From Ephydatia muelleri (lineage: Eukaryota; Porifera; Demospongiae; Spongillida; Spongillidae), in NCBI GenBank assembly GCA_013339895.1, contig JABACO010000016.1, positions 8,149,509 through 8,213,508 on the forward strand: DNA of 64,000 nt, given 5' to 3'. The position numbers and the translations under genes were made by a program. The first letter of the stretch is position 1; every line of letters starts with the position of its first letter. This document shows, piece after piece, positions 1-11,600 of this stretch. The notes under the pieces were generated by a model. That model was not told where the DNA came from, made no database searches, and saw nothing but the letters and a program-made list of their open reading frames with translations.

Positions 1-309
1 NNNNNNNNNNNNNNNNNNNNNNNNNNNNNNNNNNNNNNNNNNNNNNNNNNNNNNNNNNNNNNNNNNNNNNNNNNNNNNNNNNNNNNNNNNNNNNNNNNNN
101 NNNNNNNNNNNNNNNNNNNNNNNNNNNNNNNNNNNNNNNNNNNNNNNNNNNNNNNNNNNNNNNNNNNNNNNNNNNNNNNNNNNNNNNNNNNNNNNNNNNN
201 NNNNNNNNNNNNNNNNNNNNNNNNNNNNNNNNNNNNNNNNNNNNNNNNNNNNNNNNNNNNNNNNNNNNNNNNNNNNNNNNNNNNNNNNNNNNNNNNNNNN
301 NNNNNNNNN
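1..309. other. assembly gap (N run)
   Basis: Only N is present. The downstream exons of the minus-strand SLC27A gene must lie in or beyond this gap. Confidence 1.
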
Positions 310-468
310 NNNNNNNNNNCCCCCCCACAACACAGCATCCTTCCTCTTCCCCCCCCCACACAACACAGCATCCTTCTCTCCCCCCCCCCCACAACACAGC
401 ATCCTTCCTCTTCCCCCCCCACACACATCACAGCATCCTTCCTCCTCCCCCCCCCCACACACACATCA
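310..468. repeat. C-rich tandem repeat in SLC27A intron
   Basis: About four imperfect copies of a 40-50 bp unit built from a C run followed by a CACAACACAGCATCCTTCC-like segment. The array lies immediately downstream of the SLC27A exon 2 splice donor on the minus strand and abuts the gap, so it may have broken the assembly. Confidence 0.85.
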
Positions 469-473
469 CTCAC

Positions 474-1882
474 CCTCAAAACCTTTGTCCTTGGGTGGAG
501 GTGGTGGGCTGACAGGACAGCCACTCAGCTCAATCTGCAGGTCTTTGGCATCCCAGGGCACAGTTGAAGCTGTTCCACTCTTCTTCACAGCGAAACACTT
601 GCCTCTAACCCCATCGTCCAACTGCGTCAGCACGCCATCCAGTGCTTCCCCGAGTGAGGCAGAGAAGACGACAGCTGACGCCTTAGACACTTTGATGGAG
701 TGAGCCAGGGCATCGTGCCGCAGGTTGTAGTTGATGAAGGCTGAGACCACACCTATCTTCCCCAGCCCCACCCAAGTGCCCACGTACTCGGGGCAGTTCT
801 CCATAAACACGGCCACCACATCTCCCTTCTTTATGCCCAAGGTGAGGAAATAGTTGGCCACTCTGTTGGCGTATTCGTCCAGTTGCTGGAAGCTCCACCT
901 CTCTTCCTCGAAGATGATGGCCACTTTCTGCGGATGCTTACGAATTGTCTGTTCAAAGAGATCCATGATGGTCATTCTGTTGTTGGCATTGGTTCGCATG
1001 GCAGCTTTGAATGACAGGAGATGTGACGCCAACCTACCCGAAAAAACAAAAAGAATCATTCTGTGTAGTAATATATTCTGATCAGTAAGATGTGTCTGGT
1101 CTACAGTGACATGCAGGTGCAGTACCTCACTTTAATTACTGAGGCTGTGGTGGTGTGCAACAAATCTGCATAACCAGATTGTCAAGAAAAGAAATAACAC
1201 CAGCTCGCTACATGATACAATTTATTTTTGCTGATTAATTTATTTTTGTTCAACTAAAGTAGAGTTATTCAAAATCACACTAAACGTGAAAATAATACAG
1301 TTTAAGGTACTTAAACCTAGTTAACCGACCACCGCCCCGGTCGCCATCTACAATCACGTGACAGGTGGCACGCGTCAGTGAAGCAGTGCTGGCCAAATTT
1401 TTATTTATTATTCTCCATCATCAAGAATGATGCGAATCTGTGGGCAGCGATATGGCACGGTACGAGTGGGTGGTGCCTATTGACGCAAACACTGCGTTTC
1501 TCGGGCATTAATCAGGGTTAAGTCAAGCTTATTTGCCTATTGCGGCACACATAAACATTCTGGGTCAAAAGGAGGGTCCGAACCTCTCAAACCCTCAGCG
1601 TACACCCCTGTTCTTCATGCTTAAATTATTCTACTGCTGTTGAAAAAACCTTCATCAGTGTTCGAAACACAAATCTGCAGTGTCAACAAGCCGTACACGC
1701 CCCTTATCTTACCAGAGATCTCTGGGTCCGGTCTTCACTACACTTTTCAGATAATTCACTCCTCCAAATCCTATAAACCATAGCAGCAGCACTCCAATCA
1801 CCGACCACACAGACAGCCCAAATATGTAGAACACGGAGCCTGTGCCCACCGCTCCAATTACAATCGGTTTCATCTGCGCCAT
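474..1882 (-). CDS. SLC27A: long-chain fatty acid transport protein / very-long-chain acyl-CoA synthetase, 5' part
   Basis: Two exons are visible, 1713-1882 and 474-1033, joined in frame across a GT-AG intron. Exon 1 starts at the ATG at 1882 (an in-frame stop lies upstream) and encodes MAQMKPIVIGAVGTGSVFY followed by a second hydrophobic stretch, the N-terminal membrane anchor typical of FATP proteins. Exon 2 encodes the start of the AMP-binding fold, including DLFEQTIRKHPQKVAI, ERWSFQQLDEYANRVANYF and a GVVSAFINYNLRHDAL segment characteristic of SLC27 members. The family activates very-long-chain fatty acids to CoA esters and promotes their uptake at the ER, plasma membrane or peroxisomes. 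The ATP-binding signature and C-terminus are missing because the gene runs into the gap. Which paralogue it matches (SLC27A1-6) cannot be decided here. Confidence 0.9.
1034..1712 (-). other. SLC27A intron 1
   Basis: AT-rich intron between the two visible SLC27A exons. It contains a TCACGTGAC E-box-like site near 1353-1361. No ORF or repeat of note was seen. Confidence 0.7.
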
Positions 1883-2611
1883 TGCGATGGGCTTAATTGG
1901 AATAATCCGTTCTACGCATGCGGGCTAAATCCACTGCCACGTGCCATTTGGTATAAATCGTCTGTCCAAACGTTTCTAGACAGGTTGCGCGAAAGATTCG
2001 CTTCTGAGCAACATGCGAGAGCTTGTCTCTCTAACCAAAAGCTCAGTGGAAAGTCTCCGGACCAGGCAGCAGAAAGTGCTGGCTGTAAGCGCCAAAGCCT
2101 GGCTGTTCTCGATACGACGAAGAAGCCGCAGGGCCGAGTCTTGAGGGCAGCCAGGGGCGTTGTCGAAGCACAGTGATGCGAAGGGCAGTTCCAGCTGCTA
2201 ACATAACGGAGCTTACTCTCCGCGCAACCTCACTTTTTTTTTTTTTAATTACAATAATCCAAACAGAGACCTAATGCTGTGCGTGTACTGCACGTGACTA
2301 GCCGACTTAGTGAGCGCACGCACAATGGAGGATGCGAGACACTGTTACCTGACAACTCCTAGATAGTGCGCATCGCGCGCTGGACCTCGTGCTGTGCAAG
2401 GTCGAGTGTTCCATTTTGCAGATCCGACGATCCAGCCTTGAGGCGGATATTATTTCCAATGGTAATCCGACGAGTCAGGAAATCACCACCTTTGGCTGTG
2501 TAACCCAGCACAATTTATTTATTTTTAGCGATTATTATGTGTGTAGTAAAACAAGCAGATGACATGGTGTCATGTTGCTGCATAACCAGGGAACATACAA
2601 ATACAATGAAA
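1883..2611. other. intergenic interval with SLC27A promoter side
   Basis: Spacer between the SLC27A start and the C9orf78-homologue stop. It holds a CACGTG site near 1938 and a short plus-strand open stretch starting at 2010 (about 43 codons, beginning MRELVSLTKSSVESLRTRQQ) that could be a small first exon reading away from SLC27A. No homology or following exon was recognised, so no gene is called. Confidence 0.5.
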
Positions 2612-4799
2612 CTAGTATCGTTTTGCTTTTTTCTTGTATTTATCAAAATGGTAGTCATCAGTGGCCATCATTGCCTGCTCATTCTGCTTTCTCTTGGGAG
2701 GCTCACGAGCTGAGGCCAACCTTAACTCTGGCTCATTCTCCCCCACGACAGGGATGTAGGCTGGCTGCTCAGGTTCCTTTGCTGCCTCTCTCCTTGGCAT
2801 CAAGGACTTGTCTTTGTAAACTACATGGCACAGAAGAACATGCTGCACTCAAAGATACCCCACTGTGCAATGCAATGATAGTGTACCACAAAAGGTCACA
2901 ATCATCCCAGCGCCAGATGTCACAAGATATGACCATGTTGATAATTGACCCTCCTGACACCACACCAAATACTAATATGAAACCCTACCTTATTACCGTA
3001 AACTACCAGAATTAAGCCCCCCCCTCCGCCCCCAACAATAAAAAATGGCTCGTGTTTAAACGTGCGCATCTCTGTAACCTCGAAAGTCTCCTCAAATGTA
3101 TTCAGCATTTCAGAAACAAAAATGGTACCCGTACATGATTATGTAAAAAGATACGCAGAAGCGTTCGTGATTACGAAGATACGGACGTTTACACACGAGA
3201 CATTTTTTATTGTTGGAGGCGGAGGCTTAATTCTGGTAGTTTACGGTAGATTTTTTTTTAAAAGAATCAACGTCTTGTGGTTGCAATTTATTTACTTAAG
3301 AGTTTAATCTCAGTAGCATGGAACTGATCTACATTTCACCCAAATGAAATTTCATTTATAAGTCTGCCTGTAAGTTTATATAACAATCCTCTGATGTGGC
3401 TATTCCTTGTTTGGTACATTGAGATATATTTGACACTAACATGATTTGTGCTCTAGTTCAGATCATCTCTGTGTCTGAATATTCTGTTCTAGCATGGGTG
3501 GTCCATGCACACTAATCAAGGGAAGGAAGTAAGCTGTTTTTTTAACAGGTTCCTGTGCACTACTATCAAGTTGCCCTCACAAAACCTTCAGTATACATAC
3601 ATATGTCGTCCCAACAACCCAACCATCCGTAAGAACTCCCAACTAGGTTATGTAACCTGCGGGGATCGCATATAACGTACATCTCAGACTGTGCAGGGTG
3701 AAGTTGGAGGCAATGTTGGTTGGAACCAAAGATGTTCCTCCACTCTTTCTGTAAAGGGAGCATTCTATGAACGTAGCATCTACACAAGGCACACCCACTT
3801 CTTCATCTGCTCCTCAGCAAGCTTTTGTTTGGCTTCTTCTGTCTCCTCAATGTTCTTGAACTTGGCCCTATATGATGTTTCATTAGGTGCTATTCCAATT
3901 AGAGCCACCTTGGTACTCACTCTAAGCCCAAGTCCACTTCTGGAATGCCAGAGAGCATCTGATTGGACAACATTTCTTCAGTCATCAGAGAGTTGATTTT
4001 TATGTTGAGCCTATCTGGTACTGCATACAGTTCATTGATCTTGGCCTCAAACCTATTCAACATTGTGCATTGTTTTGACCCATCATGCAGCTACAACAAA
4101 CAGCTCCAACATACTCAGACACTTCTTTAGGCTTGTCTGTGGAGCCTTTCTTCTTCGCCAGCTCATCCTCAATATACTGCAACCTGACAGGTCAACTCAT
4201 CAAACAATCTCCACGTGACCTGGGCACGCCCACACACACACATACATGTGGGTCTCGTCATCTCGTGTGTTCGTTTCAGCGGAGAAGGTACTGTGCAGCC
4301 GTTTCACCACTTCATCTTCAACCCTACACAAGATAGGCAACGTTGCATATCGCCCCCTTCCTCTTTCCTCCGCCCTCACCCGTCCATGTCCGAATTCTTG
4401 ACGTTTTTCAAGTCCACTAGTCCTCCAGACTTAAGCTTGAACGGGTCTGGCTGTGCGTATCGAGTACAACACATTGCGCTAAACACTCTAGACGTTACTC
4501 ACAGCAATCTTTTCTTCATCTGAAAACTTCTTTCCGAACGCCAGGCCAACAGCACTGTGCAAGTGATGAATTGGGTTTCTGCTACAAATCTAGTAGTACG
4601 CGCGTACCTTACCCCCGCCGGCCTCTTGCGAAAACTCTGTATCTGCTTAGCTTCCTCTACCTTTTTACTGTTCAAGACGGGAAAACGTAAACGATCATGA
4701 TACAGACCGCTGCTCTATGTACCTCACATCGTCCTGCTCGTCTTGGGCTTGGTCCTCCTCTTCCTCCGTCACTCTCTTTTGGCGGTAACTCCGGGGCAT
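2612..4799 (-). CDS. C9orf78: C9orf78 / TLS1 homologue (spliceosome-associated, HCA59 family)
   Basis: A multi-exon gene. Exon 1 is 4723-4799 (MPRSYRQKRVTEEEEDQAQD), exon 2 4608-4667 (RKRPAGV segment) and exon 3 4503-4554. Later exons near 4385-4450, 4250-4330, 4100-4190, 3910-4060, 3800-3860 and 3690-3740 carry DPFKLKSGGLVDLKN, STFSAETNTRDDETHM, TEEMLSNQMLSGIPEVDLG and SLVPTNIASNF. The last exon ends ATDDYHFDKYKKKAKRY at the stop at 2612. These blocks follow the order of human C9orf78, a nuclear protein that binds BRR2 and influences splice-site choice; the yeast relative Tls1 acts in telomere silencing and splicing. The start codon is 57 bp from that of the plus-strand C1orf52 homologue. 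The large 3' intron carries a palindromic element. Boundaries of the middle exons are approximate. Confidence 0.92.
2994..3248. mobile_element. palindromic MITE with TA flanks
   Basis: The left arm starts TACCGTAAACTACCAGAATT and the right arm is its near-perfect inverse, ending AATTCTGGTAGTTTACGGTA. The arms pair over roughly 85-90 bp and enclose about 75 bp of spacer. TA at both outer edges suggests a Tc1/mariner-like target duplication. No transposase is encoded, so the element is non-autonomous. It lies in the last intron of the C9orf78 homologue. Confidence 0.85.
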
Positions 4800-4856
4800 T
4801 TTGTTTACGATATTACTAATAGTTGTCCGCTCAATTAGTAGTATTTTTAAATAGTT
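4800..4856. promoter_or_regulatory. putative bidirectional promoter, C9orf78/C1orf52 homologues
   Basis: Only 57 bp separate two divergent start codons. The interval is AT-rich with no clear TATA box; core promoter elements must lie here or overlap the 5' coding exons. Function is inferred from arrangement alone. Confidence 0.5.
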
Positions 4857-5432
4857 ATGTCGTTGGGATTTTTTTCGGGAGACGTCTCCAGTTCTGAATC
4901 TGAAGATGACGAGAACGAAGCTATTCCCAAATCGGAAGAAACACTGAAGCAGGATGAAGATAAGGAGGACAAATTGCCTTCCCCTGACACCCTGTTCGCC
5001 ACTGTTAGAAAACCAACCTTTCTGAACGACACTGGGCAGATTCATGTCGACTGGGACAAGTACACCAAGTCCATTGACCCTCCAATGGAAGAAAATGTGC
5101 ACGAAAGAGACCATTATGCAGCGATACCGCCCCCCTCCTCTAACAGTGCCGAGTTATCGGCTCCTCCAGTGAAATACTCCATCACCCAGCAGCCCTCCTC
5201 TTCGCTCGATGATGACGGGCCACCCAGTTCGGAACAGCATGACCTTTCAGCAGGCAAGAGGCCATCATTGGAGACTGACAGCGCGGGTAACAAGAAACAG
5301 AAAGTTGAAACCTTCAGACAGAAAGAGAAGAAGAAGCGTGATCTCGGCATGTCTTCGCGTGGTAAAAACTACGTAGAGGAAGAGAAGCGAGTGCTTAGAG
5401 AACAGTACGGACCGCTGGGTATTGGGGACTAA
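4857..5432 (+). CDS. C1orf52: C1orf52 homologue (UPF0690 family)
   Basis: A single-exon ORF of 191 residues. It begins with an acidic serine-rich segment (MSLGFFSGDVSSSESEDDEN), followed by LPSPDTLFATVRKPTFLND and IHVDWDKYTKS, which match the conserved LPGPDELF...FL...QIDWE core of human C1orf52. The C-terminal third is charged and lysine-rich (NKKQKVETFRQKEKKKRD), consistent with a nuclear, largely disordered protein. The family is poorly characterised, so no function is assigned. The gene is divergent from the C9orf78 homologue and its stop lies 64 bp from the stop of the convergent AK8 gene. The absence of introns is unusual beside its neighbours, although the protein is short. Confidence 0.87.
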   Translation: MSLGFFSGDVSSSESEDDENEAIPKSEETLKQDEDKEDKLPSPDTLFATVRKPTFLNDTGQIHVDWDKYTKSIDPPMEENVHERDHYAAIPPPSSNSAELSAPPVKYSITQQPSSSLDDDGPPSSEQHDLSAGKRPSLETDSAGNKKQKVETFRQKEKKKRDLGMSSRGKNYVEEEKRVLREQYGPLGIGD

Positions 5433-5496
5433 AGTTGTCTTTGGTATATCTGTTGCAAACAGTGTCACAGTAGCTATGAAGTTTACATACAACTGG

Positions 5497-8342
5497 TTAC
5501 GCTGCAGGCTGTTTAGGGAGAGGATTCACAAGAATGGACTCTATACACTCAGCCACAGTCAATGGATCTTGGTCAGCATTAACATGCTGTGCAGATTTGT
5601 AATAGTCCATGAGCTCCTCGATGTAGGCCTGATATGCTCCGTAAGCCTCCGTGACGTGTTCCTCTGTGTCATGTGGGTGCTGGTGGTCAGAGAGACACAG
5701 ATCTGTCATGCACAGGAGTCTGTCACTCTGGCTAACCAACCGTAACTAGTCTTTCACTGATCTCCTGGGAGAGAGGTGGCTTGAGGAGCATGTGGTATCT
5801 ATGGTGGAATGGAGGGAGGGAGGGAGGAAGGGGGAGGGGGAGGGCAGTGATAAACCACTATGAGACTCCAAAGAGGCATACCTTTGTCCAGTGACAGGGT
5901 CAAGCCTTCTGAGTGTGAGACGCTCCTTAACAGTGTCCTCCAAGACATTCATGAAGATGACTCTGTTAATGTCAGGAGTGTGTCATAAGCATTGCTGTGT
6001 TGGGGAATGTGTGCCCCACCCCCCTCTGTCATGTGTGCCCCACCCCCTCCGTCATGTGTGCCCCACCCCCCTCCGTCATGTCTGTCCCACCCCCCTCCGT
6101 CATGTCTGCCCCACCCCCCTCCGTCATCTCTGCCCCACCCCCCTCCTCCGTCATGGTGACTTTACCTGTTTGGCTTATAGCCAACATTTGCCAGGAGCTC
6201 AGCCTGGTCCCTGTTGAGAGGGTAGCCATGAAGCACCCATCCCCGACTAGTGCAGTCCAACTGACTGAGCCTCTTTGTAAGACATTGCATCACCATATCA
6301 TCTGGGACTGGATGCGGAGATGGGAGTGGAGGAGGAAGTGTGGAGGTGAGGTGATGGGAGTGGAGGAGGAAGTGTGGAGGTGAGGTGATGGGAGTGGAGG
6401 AGGAAGTGTGGAGGTGAGGTGATGGGATGGGATGGGAGTGTGTGGAGGTGAGGTGATGAGAGTGGAGGAGGAAGTGTAGAGGTGAGGTGATGGGAGGAGG
6501 AAGTGTAGAGGTGAGGTGATGGGAGGAGGAAGTGTAGAGGTGAGGTGATGGGAGGAGGAAGTGTACAGGTGAGGTGATGGGAGAGGAAGTGTAGAGGTGA
6601 GGTGATGGGAGGAGGAAGTGTAGAGGTGAGGTGATGGGAGGAGGAAGTGTAGAGGTGAGGTGATGGGAGGAGGAAGTGTAGAGGTGAGGTGATGGGTATG
6701 GGATGGGAGTGTGTGGAAGGTGGGGTGTGGAGATGGTATAGAAGGGGGAGTGGCCTACTAAGCATCTTCTTTTCATAGAATGGTTTCATCTGTTCGGCCA
6801 TTTTGGAGCCAGAAACAAGTGTCTGCTTTATCAGCTGACTGCAGTCCACTGAGGGTTGGATGAAGCGTTTGCAGTGTGACTGCTAAAAATATGACATCAT
6901 ACCATCCACCAAACGATACTTCCTAGCCAGCTGGGCAGCGTGCAGGCTCCTCCCACTTCCTATGGGTCCCAAGAGCAGTACCCTGGGGGTGTGGGGGGCC
7001 ACAGAGCGTTGCCTTGTACACAGGAACCCTTGCACTGAGTGAGGAGCTTTGACATCATGTCAAAGTAACACTCGATGGACACCAACCTTGAGATAATATA
7101 TCATTGAGCGGTTGGTCAGCATTAAATTTCTTGGCCACACTCCCATAGCAAGCCAGCAGGTCCTTTGAGTGTCTGTGGTAGAGCTCCAGTTTGCACATAA
7201 GGTTGGCCTCCTCCCCCCCAGCCTCCTTGACCAGTCGGTCAGCAATCTCGGCATTTGGTGCAGGATTAAAGATAAGATGGTACACATCTGAGCAAGGAGT
7301 GGATATAAAGCTTTGTGCAAAGCAACAACACACACCTCACACACCTCCTGTTACAGAGTCTATCCGCTTTCCAGCATAGCGTTCTATCAAAACAACATCT
7401 GGTGCTGATAGATGCACTGTGTGTGTTTACCACTGCTAAAGGCATGTGCATTTCTGTTTCATCAAGGCATACCAAAGTGATGAGGTATCACTCCCTTGGC
7501 TTGCAACTCCAGAGCCTGTGTGTACACATGTGCAGCTAGAAGGTCACACACACACCAGAAGATGTTGGATCATGACATACCTGCAGTCTTGTCCATGGAA
7601 ACCCCTCCAACACCCAACCCTGCCAGTGAATGTGGGAGTGTGTGAGAAAGGGTAGAGATACCATGTATTTGTTGCTTCGTGTCTCGAACAAACATGGCTT
7701 AGATACCTTTGCTGTGCAGTCTGATTGCTTTAGTCGACACTGTATCAATTCTGCCCACATCGAAGGAGTGATTTCCTGTGCAGATGGGGGCAGCTGGGTG
7801 GAACATGTGCTGTTAAGTTTATCGTCTCACTTTGCCGCTCTCCTGCCATTCCTTAGCTTGCGGAGACGAGCCCTCGTCCAGTATCCGCCGTGGTTGCACG
7901 TGCACCGCGCGCAACTTGCGGGCGATTAGTTTGCTCTGTGGAGAGGAGAATGTTGAAGCATTACATTACCCAACCTCTGGCTAACTCACGATAGTATGCT
8001 GACCGGAGGCGGGAGGTCCGTATACTATGATTCTATGTACTATGTCAAACAGTGGCCTAAGCATCGTCTGTCCTTTTGGAAGATTCTAAGCACATAGTAC
8101 ATACCTTCATTTTCTGCCCTCTCAAGGTAAGCAGCCAGGAATGACAAAGGATCAGAGGGCCGTTCGATCAGTAGTGCTTCAAGCATCCGCTGAAGGAAAA
8201 AAAAAACAAAAAAAAACTGCTGATTGAAATATAATATTTGTTCTATTAATGTTCACACTTCGTAATGTTCGAAAATTTGCTTTTCTTCGGCATAGTTACT
8301 GAACTCAGGAGGGATTCTCAACGGTGTCTTCAGTTTATCCAT
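5497..8342 (-). CDS. AK8: adenylate kinase 8
   Basis: Multi-exon gene. Exon 1 starts at 8342 and encodes [20 protein letters not shown], the conserved IPPE start of AK8. Further exons give [20 protein letters not shown] (about 8111-8190), a stretch near 7840-7920, [20 protein letters not shown] (7590-7730), a [17 protein letters not shown] segment (7090-7290), and the second-domain P-loop [20 protein letters not shown] (6900-6990). They are followed by [18 protein letters not shown] (about 6180-6270), [15 protein letters not shown] (5880-5950) and a C-terminus [20 protein letters not shown] at the stop at 5497. AK8 has two adenylate-kinase-like domains that interconvert adenine nucleotides and is associated with cilia. 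Both domains are present. Introns carry two minisatellites (6007-6152 and 6322-6705). Exact boundaries of internal exons are approximate. Confidence 0.93.
5803..5850. repeat. GGGA purine tract
   Basis: Short GGAGGGAGGGAGGAAGGGGG tract in an AK8 intron. Confidence 0.8.
6007..6152. repeat. 24-bp minisatellite in AK8 intron
   Basis: About six copies of a unit resembling CCCCACCCCCCTCCGTCATG, lying just downstream of an AK8 splice donor on the minus strand. Plus- and minus-strand ORFs through it are artefacts of the periodicity. Confidence 0.9.
6322..6705. repeat. 26-30 bp minisatellite in AK8 intron
   Basis: About 13 copies of a unit resembling GTAGAGGTGAGGTGATGGGA followed by GGAGGAA, with internal length variation. 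Intronic; the proline/serine-rich minus ORFs here are not genes. Confidence 0.92.
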
Positions 8343-8661
8343 ATCTTCTGATGCCGTGGAAACGAGCTCACGTGAATGCCGGGAAAAATTTAAAAGGTCA
8401 CGTGACCAACTTTTAGATCAAAATTTAATAGGGACTCGACATTCATCGTATGAGATTCAGTGTTTATACTAGCTCGCCCACTCATAAAGCATCTGAATGT
8501 TACGTGAGATACATGTATGCCCAATCACGCGTTACCTGAGCTGGGCACAAAGCGCTGGCGGTCCAGCAATGTTTACAGCGCCGTCGCATAAATTAAATAT
8601 AATCCCGGCCGCAGTATAAATAGTCACTCTCTTGAGGCTTAATCCAATCCACTTCCAAACT
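8343..8661. promoter_or_regulatory. putative bidirectional promoter, AK8/ADAMTS-like
   Basis: The 319 bp between divergent starts contains a perfect 12-bp palindrome GGTCACGTGACC at 8396-8407 and a second CACGTG-like site (CTCACGTGAA) near 8368. E-box palindromes of this type are bound by bHLH-ZIP factors such as USF or MITF/TFE; binding here is inferred. A possible TATA-like ATAAATA lies near 8615. Confidence 0.5.
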
Positions 8662-11600
8662 ATGTGCAACGCAAAGGCAAAAAGGTGGGTGTGCGAAAAG
8701 TTTACATAATGCGTTCGTGCAGTAATGAGGTGTTCGTCTCCTTCTGCAGAGTGTTCCTTTCCTTTCTTCTTCTGGCCGCTGTGACACAGCCCGTTGCGGT
8801 ACGATGCTTTGCATACCCACTGCGTCCCTGTTGATACAACTGCACTCTTTTCTCCTCCATTCTTAACTTTGTGCAGGTGGTACCACTCCCGCTCGTCCAG
8901 GATAGTAGCACAGGAGGAGGGTGGGTTCCGTGCCGAGCGTGTGGTATAGGTGTCTCCACGCGGAGAAACCAATGTGCCTCCAAGTAAGCATGCAGCAATT
9001 AACAAAACATGGTTCTTACCACATTCTATTTCACTCATAGCGACGCTTGCCTTAGAGACACCCTATACCGTTCATGCTTTATCACGGTATGCGTATCTTT
9101 GCATGTCCATTTAGTACCTGATAAGCTTACCTTTTTTAACATTTATGTTTTAAGGAATGTCCCGCCAATACTTCGTCATTTCGTGACCGCCAATGTGCAG
9201 CGTTCAATACCATCGGTCCTTCGCAGACTCTATACACGTGGGCGCCCGTGCCATCTAGTAAGCCGCTTGATGAGAGGGTTAAAAATGTTGACCACTGTGG
9301 TTTGATTGGCCGCCGTCCTGTCTCAGCGTCTTGCCAGCTAGTATGCGTGCAAACCGCAGGCTCAGGGATGCTGAACGTGCTTGCAGCCGACGGAACTGAC
9401 TGCTTGACGACGAGCGGAGACCGTGGGATTTGTGCTGGAGGAAACTGCATGGTGAGCGCTATCTGCATGTGCTGCGAGGGAGAAGCTGGAAACGGAGTGC
9501 GGGTTGTAATAACAAACAAAAATGACAACAACGAATAATACAGAAATGATGCTGTAATATCTGTAACAGGAATGGTGCATGGCATGTCTGTAACATGCCT
9601 TAAATACTCAAGAGCATTCGTGCAGTGACCTCTGATGTATACCACACACAGAGTACAGGCTGTGATGGCATTCTTGGATCAGGGAAAGTGCTGGATGAAT
9701 GCAACAGGTGCTTGGCCCCAAATGTTGGTGATGGAAGATGCGTCAGATTCCTTGGCTCCATTGGGGGCACACAAATAGCCACCCGCAAACAAGATGGTAA
9801 ACACATACATCATTGGCATGTACGCTGGAACATGTCGGTGGCTAAGTATTTGTGACTCCTGTGGGACAAAGAATATGTTTGAACTGTTTTGCATCTTCAT
9901 TGCGCAGGGAACAACACTGACTGTCTGATACCAGTGGGAGCCTCTTCCATCAATGTGACCCACATGAAGAAGCCTCACGAGAAAGGCCTCAGTAAGATGC
10001 CTCAGGGGGAGTGTGCTGGGGCACAGGATTGTCCTTTATGTGCTTGCAATGTGAGATATGTATGCTCCAGTCCTTAACTTCAATGGCCCCATCATCTCAA
10101 ACAGTTTACCGTCCCACTCACACCTAAGTTGTTATTAGTTGTAATGCACACTTCAAATGCCCTTGCATCATTGTTGTTGCTGAGGTTTGGGTTAGCTATC
10201 TCTCTCTATCCAGTGCTCACCTCCAAACAAGAAGGGAGGTATGTCATCTCAGACTATGCTCCAGGAGATATCCAGCTGTTTGGGGTGATCTTTCATTATG
10301 AGCTAAGGCAGGAGCTCACCTTTGACGTTCAGACGCTGCTTGTTCAAGGCCCTCTTCCAACTGATATCTCAGTGCAGGTCAGCTATCAAGCACAGAGTGT
10401 ATTCATGATGTTCAGAAGGCATGCATCATCACCCCCAATCCACCCCTCAACTGTTGATATCTTGATAGACAAATGGTAGCTTTGATATTACCAAATTCCT
10501 ATCTGCCCACAGCCAGCAAATCAAATATGCTGGCGTTCATGTCTTATGTCAACTGATAACCAACATGCATTCCCACAGGTCTTACCAAATAGCACTTCGT
10601 CCTCTGGTGTCTTGCAATACTACCAGCTCACTGCCCAACTTGACACCACTGATTCAACAGTGGACTCGCAGGAGATTCCTGGGCTTGGATGGACGTACAG
10701 TGCCTTCTCAACCTGTTCTGTCTCTTGTGGATTAGGTGGGTCATCAGAGGCTCCTCCCCCTTCTTGATAACCACTCATAACCACTTGATGTGTTGTCACT
10801 TAGGTGTGGAAATTTCTACTGCTAAGTGCGCAGATTTGGAGTACCCAGACCGTAATATTCCTGATGATCTTTGTGGGTTTCTTGCAGACTCTCGTCCCCA
10901 GCCTCTGGTTCGTTGGTGTTCAATGGGACCCTGTCCACCCAAGTATGACCTCATCATAGTGCTCCAGGATTCGTACCTCTTCACTCTTGTTTTTCCATCC
11001 CCCTCCCCTCCTCCTCCCCCTCCCCCTCCTCCCACTTAGGTGGAAGGCCCTGACATGGGGCATGTGTTCTGCTTCTTGTGGGGGTGGGGTCCAGACACGC
11101 CCCCTACAGTGTTTGCAGCTGCAGGTGGATGGGATGGAGGTTGTGGTGAACAGCAGCAGCTGCCCTGCTTCTGGAATGCCCCCTCAGAAGCAAGTGTGCA
11201 ACAGTCGCCCCTGTCAACCCCACTGGCAAGCAGGAGCCTGGGGACCAGTGAGTTCAAGTAGAAGGGACTGGGGACCAGTGAATGCATGTAGAGGGCTGGG
11301 GACTAGCAGCACTTTAAAAGGGAGGAGTTGGACTCTACTTAGAGAGCATCACTAATGGAGTGTTACCTCCATAGTGCTCGACTACTTGTGGATCTGGCAT
11401 TCAGACACGATCTGTGGTATGTGCTGACATCAATGGACAGATAGTGAACAAGGTTCATTGTGAGGATGATGAGACTCCGCCCCCTCCATCCACGACACTG
11501 TGCTCCAACAATCAAGCCTGTTGCAGTTGGGCCACTCAGGACTGGGGACCGGTAAGCCTCTCCCTTGTGCACAGAGGCTAATTCAATGACTGGCTGGTTC

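Noticed and set aside
1985..2176. Plus-strand ORF upstream of SLC27A
   Set aside because: The ATG-led frame at 2010 may be a first exon, but nothing recognisable follows; too weak to call.
8532..9038. 168-codon minus-strand ORF beginning MSEIECGKNHVLL
   Set aside because: It is antisense to four ADAMTS-like exons whose splice sites, frame and homology are consistent, and it shows no recognisable domain.
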